DNA from: Chrysomallon squamiferum
Lineage: Eukaryota; Mollusca; Gastropoda; Neomphalida; Peltospiridae
DNA length: 64,000 bases
NCBI GenBank assembly: GCA_012295275.1
Contig: CM022670.1
Span: 9,083,006-9,147,005, forward strand
Direction: 5' to 3'
Both the position numbers and the translations under genes were made by a program. Shown here piece after piece: positions 63,607 through 64,000 of the stretch (position 1 is the first letter of the stretch; each line of letters starts with the position of its first letter). A model generated the notes under the pieces. The model did not search any database. It was given only the letters and a program-made list of their open reading frames with translations, and was not told where the DNA came from.

Positions 63607-64000
63607 ATGTATGGAAAAATGTCAGGACCGAATTCAACGACGTCGGTAAAACTAAGAAGACTGCGGTTTTGTAGAAATCTTTCACTTCCTGCCATCTTCA
63701 TTCTGCTCATTTTCGGAATCTGTGTTGTGTCCTTAGAGAAATATCTTATCAGACACAGATTCTACTCGTTCTATCGCGGCGATGTCATTGACGTCAGTGA
63801 CGTCGTTGTGGATTTTTCCACTAGGTTATGCGAAGGGTATCAGATGGATCCTTTTTTACCGGCAGACGTCTATCTCCTACCACACAAAGCCAGCATTGAT
63901 CGGGTGAAAAGAAAAGTTTCTACACAACAGTACAGAAACTTGTATTCAAATGTACACTTCAAGTATCAGGCTATGACTTTACTGGAAGGGTCAAAAATTT
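63607..64000 (+). CDS. Unidentified type II membrane protein, N-terminal part
   Basis: Open for 131 codons to the window edge, in DNA clearly less AT-rich than its surroundings, which supports real coding. A short basic N-terminus (K15, R17, R18, R20, R23) precedes a hydrophobic span at about 25-43, so the protein is predicted N-in with the rest outside or lumenal. The exposed part contains S-F-Y-R-G-D, L-P-A-D-V-Y-L-L-P and M-T-L-L-E-G-S-K-I. I do not recognise the family with confidence. From memory the Y-x-L-L-x-G-S-x-I style recalls ectodomains of APD1-4-type (DUF4792/4793) membrane proteins, but this is a weak guess. A CTTCCAG acceptor-like sequence ends at 63604, so 63605 may be an exon start. 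The second ATG (63619) is also possible. Confidence 0.6.
   Translation, partial: MYGKMSGPNSTTSVKLRRLRFCRNLSLPAIFILLIFGICVVSLEKYLIRHRFYSFYRGDVIDVSDVVVDFSTRLCEGYQMDPFLPADVYLLPHKASIDRVKRKVSTQQYRNLYSNVHFKYQAMTLLEGSKI

Noticed and set aside
63789-63796. Perfect CRE palindrome TGACGTCA followed by a second TGACGTC
   Set aside because: It lies inside an open coding frame (I-D-V-S-D-V), where GAY-GTN codons generate it.

Overview
This is a very AT-rich, intron-rich stretch of animal nuclear DNA, dense in microsatellites, homopolymer runs and old tandem repeats. The two recognisable genes are orthologues of animal families (TRIM2/TRIM3 and the formin INF2). Spliceosomal introns, deep similarity to the human proteins and the repeat style suggest an invertebrate, perhaps a lophotrochozoan such as a mollusc. 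That placement is inference only; nothing here names a species.

Layout. (1) 1-37.5 kb: no confident protein gene. It holds microsatellites, several diverged tandem arrays with unit lengths from about 20 to 175 bp, tRNA-like SINE relics, a few exon-like islands (2836-2900, 33071-33143, 31385-31452 on the minus strand), a perfect DR5 nuclear-receptor element at 9672-9688, and an isolated non-repetitive block at 29.1-29.35 kb that ends in a good splice donor. (2) 37.5-44.4 kb, plus strand: a TRIM2/TRIM3-type RING-B-box-coiled-coil-filamin-NHL ubiquitin ligase in one large coding exon plus a terminal exon. The large exon has an apparent one-base deletion in a T run at 39170-39174. (3) 44.4-50.3 kb: the interval between two convergent genes, with the TRIM 3' UTR, a perfect (AAT)n/(ATT)n palindrome and another diverged tandem array. 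(4) 50.3-60.1 kb, minus strand: twelve exons of an INF2-type formin running from the middle of the DID through FH1 and FH2 to a C-terminal DAD/WH2-like motif and stop. The twelve exons keep phase throughout (2262 nt, exactly 754 codons including the stop). The N-terminal part of the DID was not found. (5) 60.1-63.6 kb: repeat-rich, with higher CpG. (6) 63.6-64.0 kb, plus strand: the start of a gene for an unidentified single-pass type II membrane protein, cut by the window edge.

The two identified genes act in separate processes: substrate ubiquitination with NHL-mediated RNA or protein binding, and actin nucleation/severing. Nothing in the sequence suggests they form one system. The least ordinary material is the apparent TRIM frameshift, the TTAGGG-containing minisatellite next to an INF2 splice donor, the long alternating purine-pyrimidine tract next to another, the repeated local growth of tandem arrays in non-coding DNA, and a run of 34 leucine codons in frame just upstream of the last gene.
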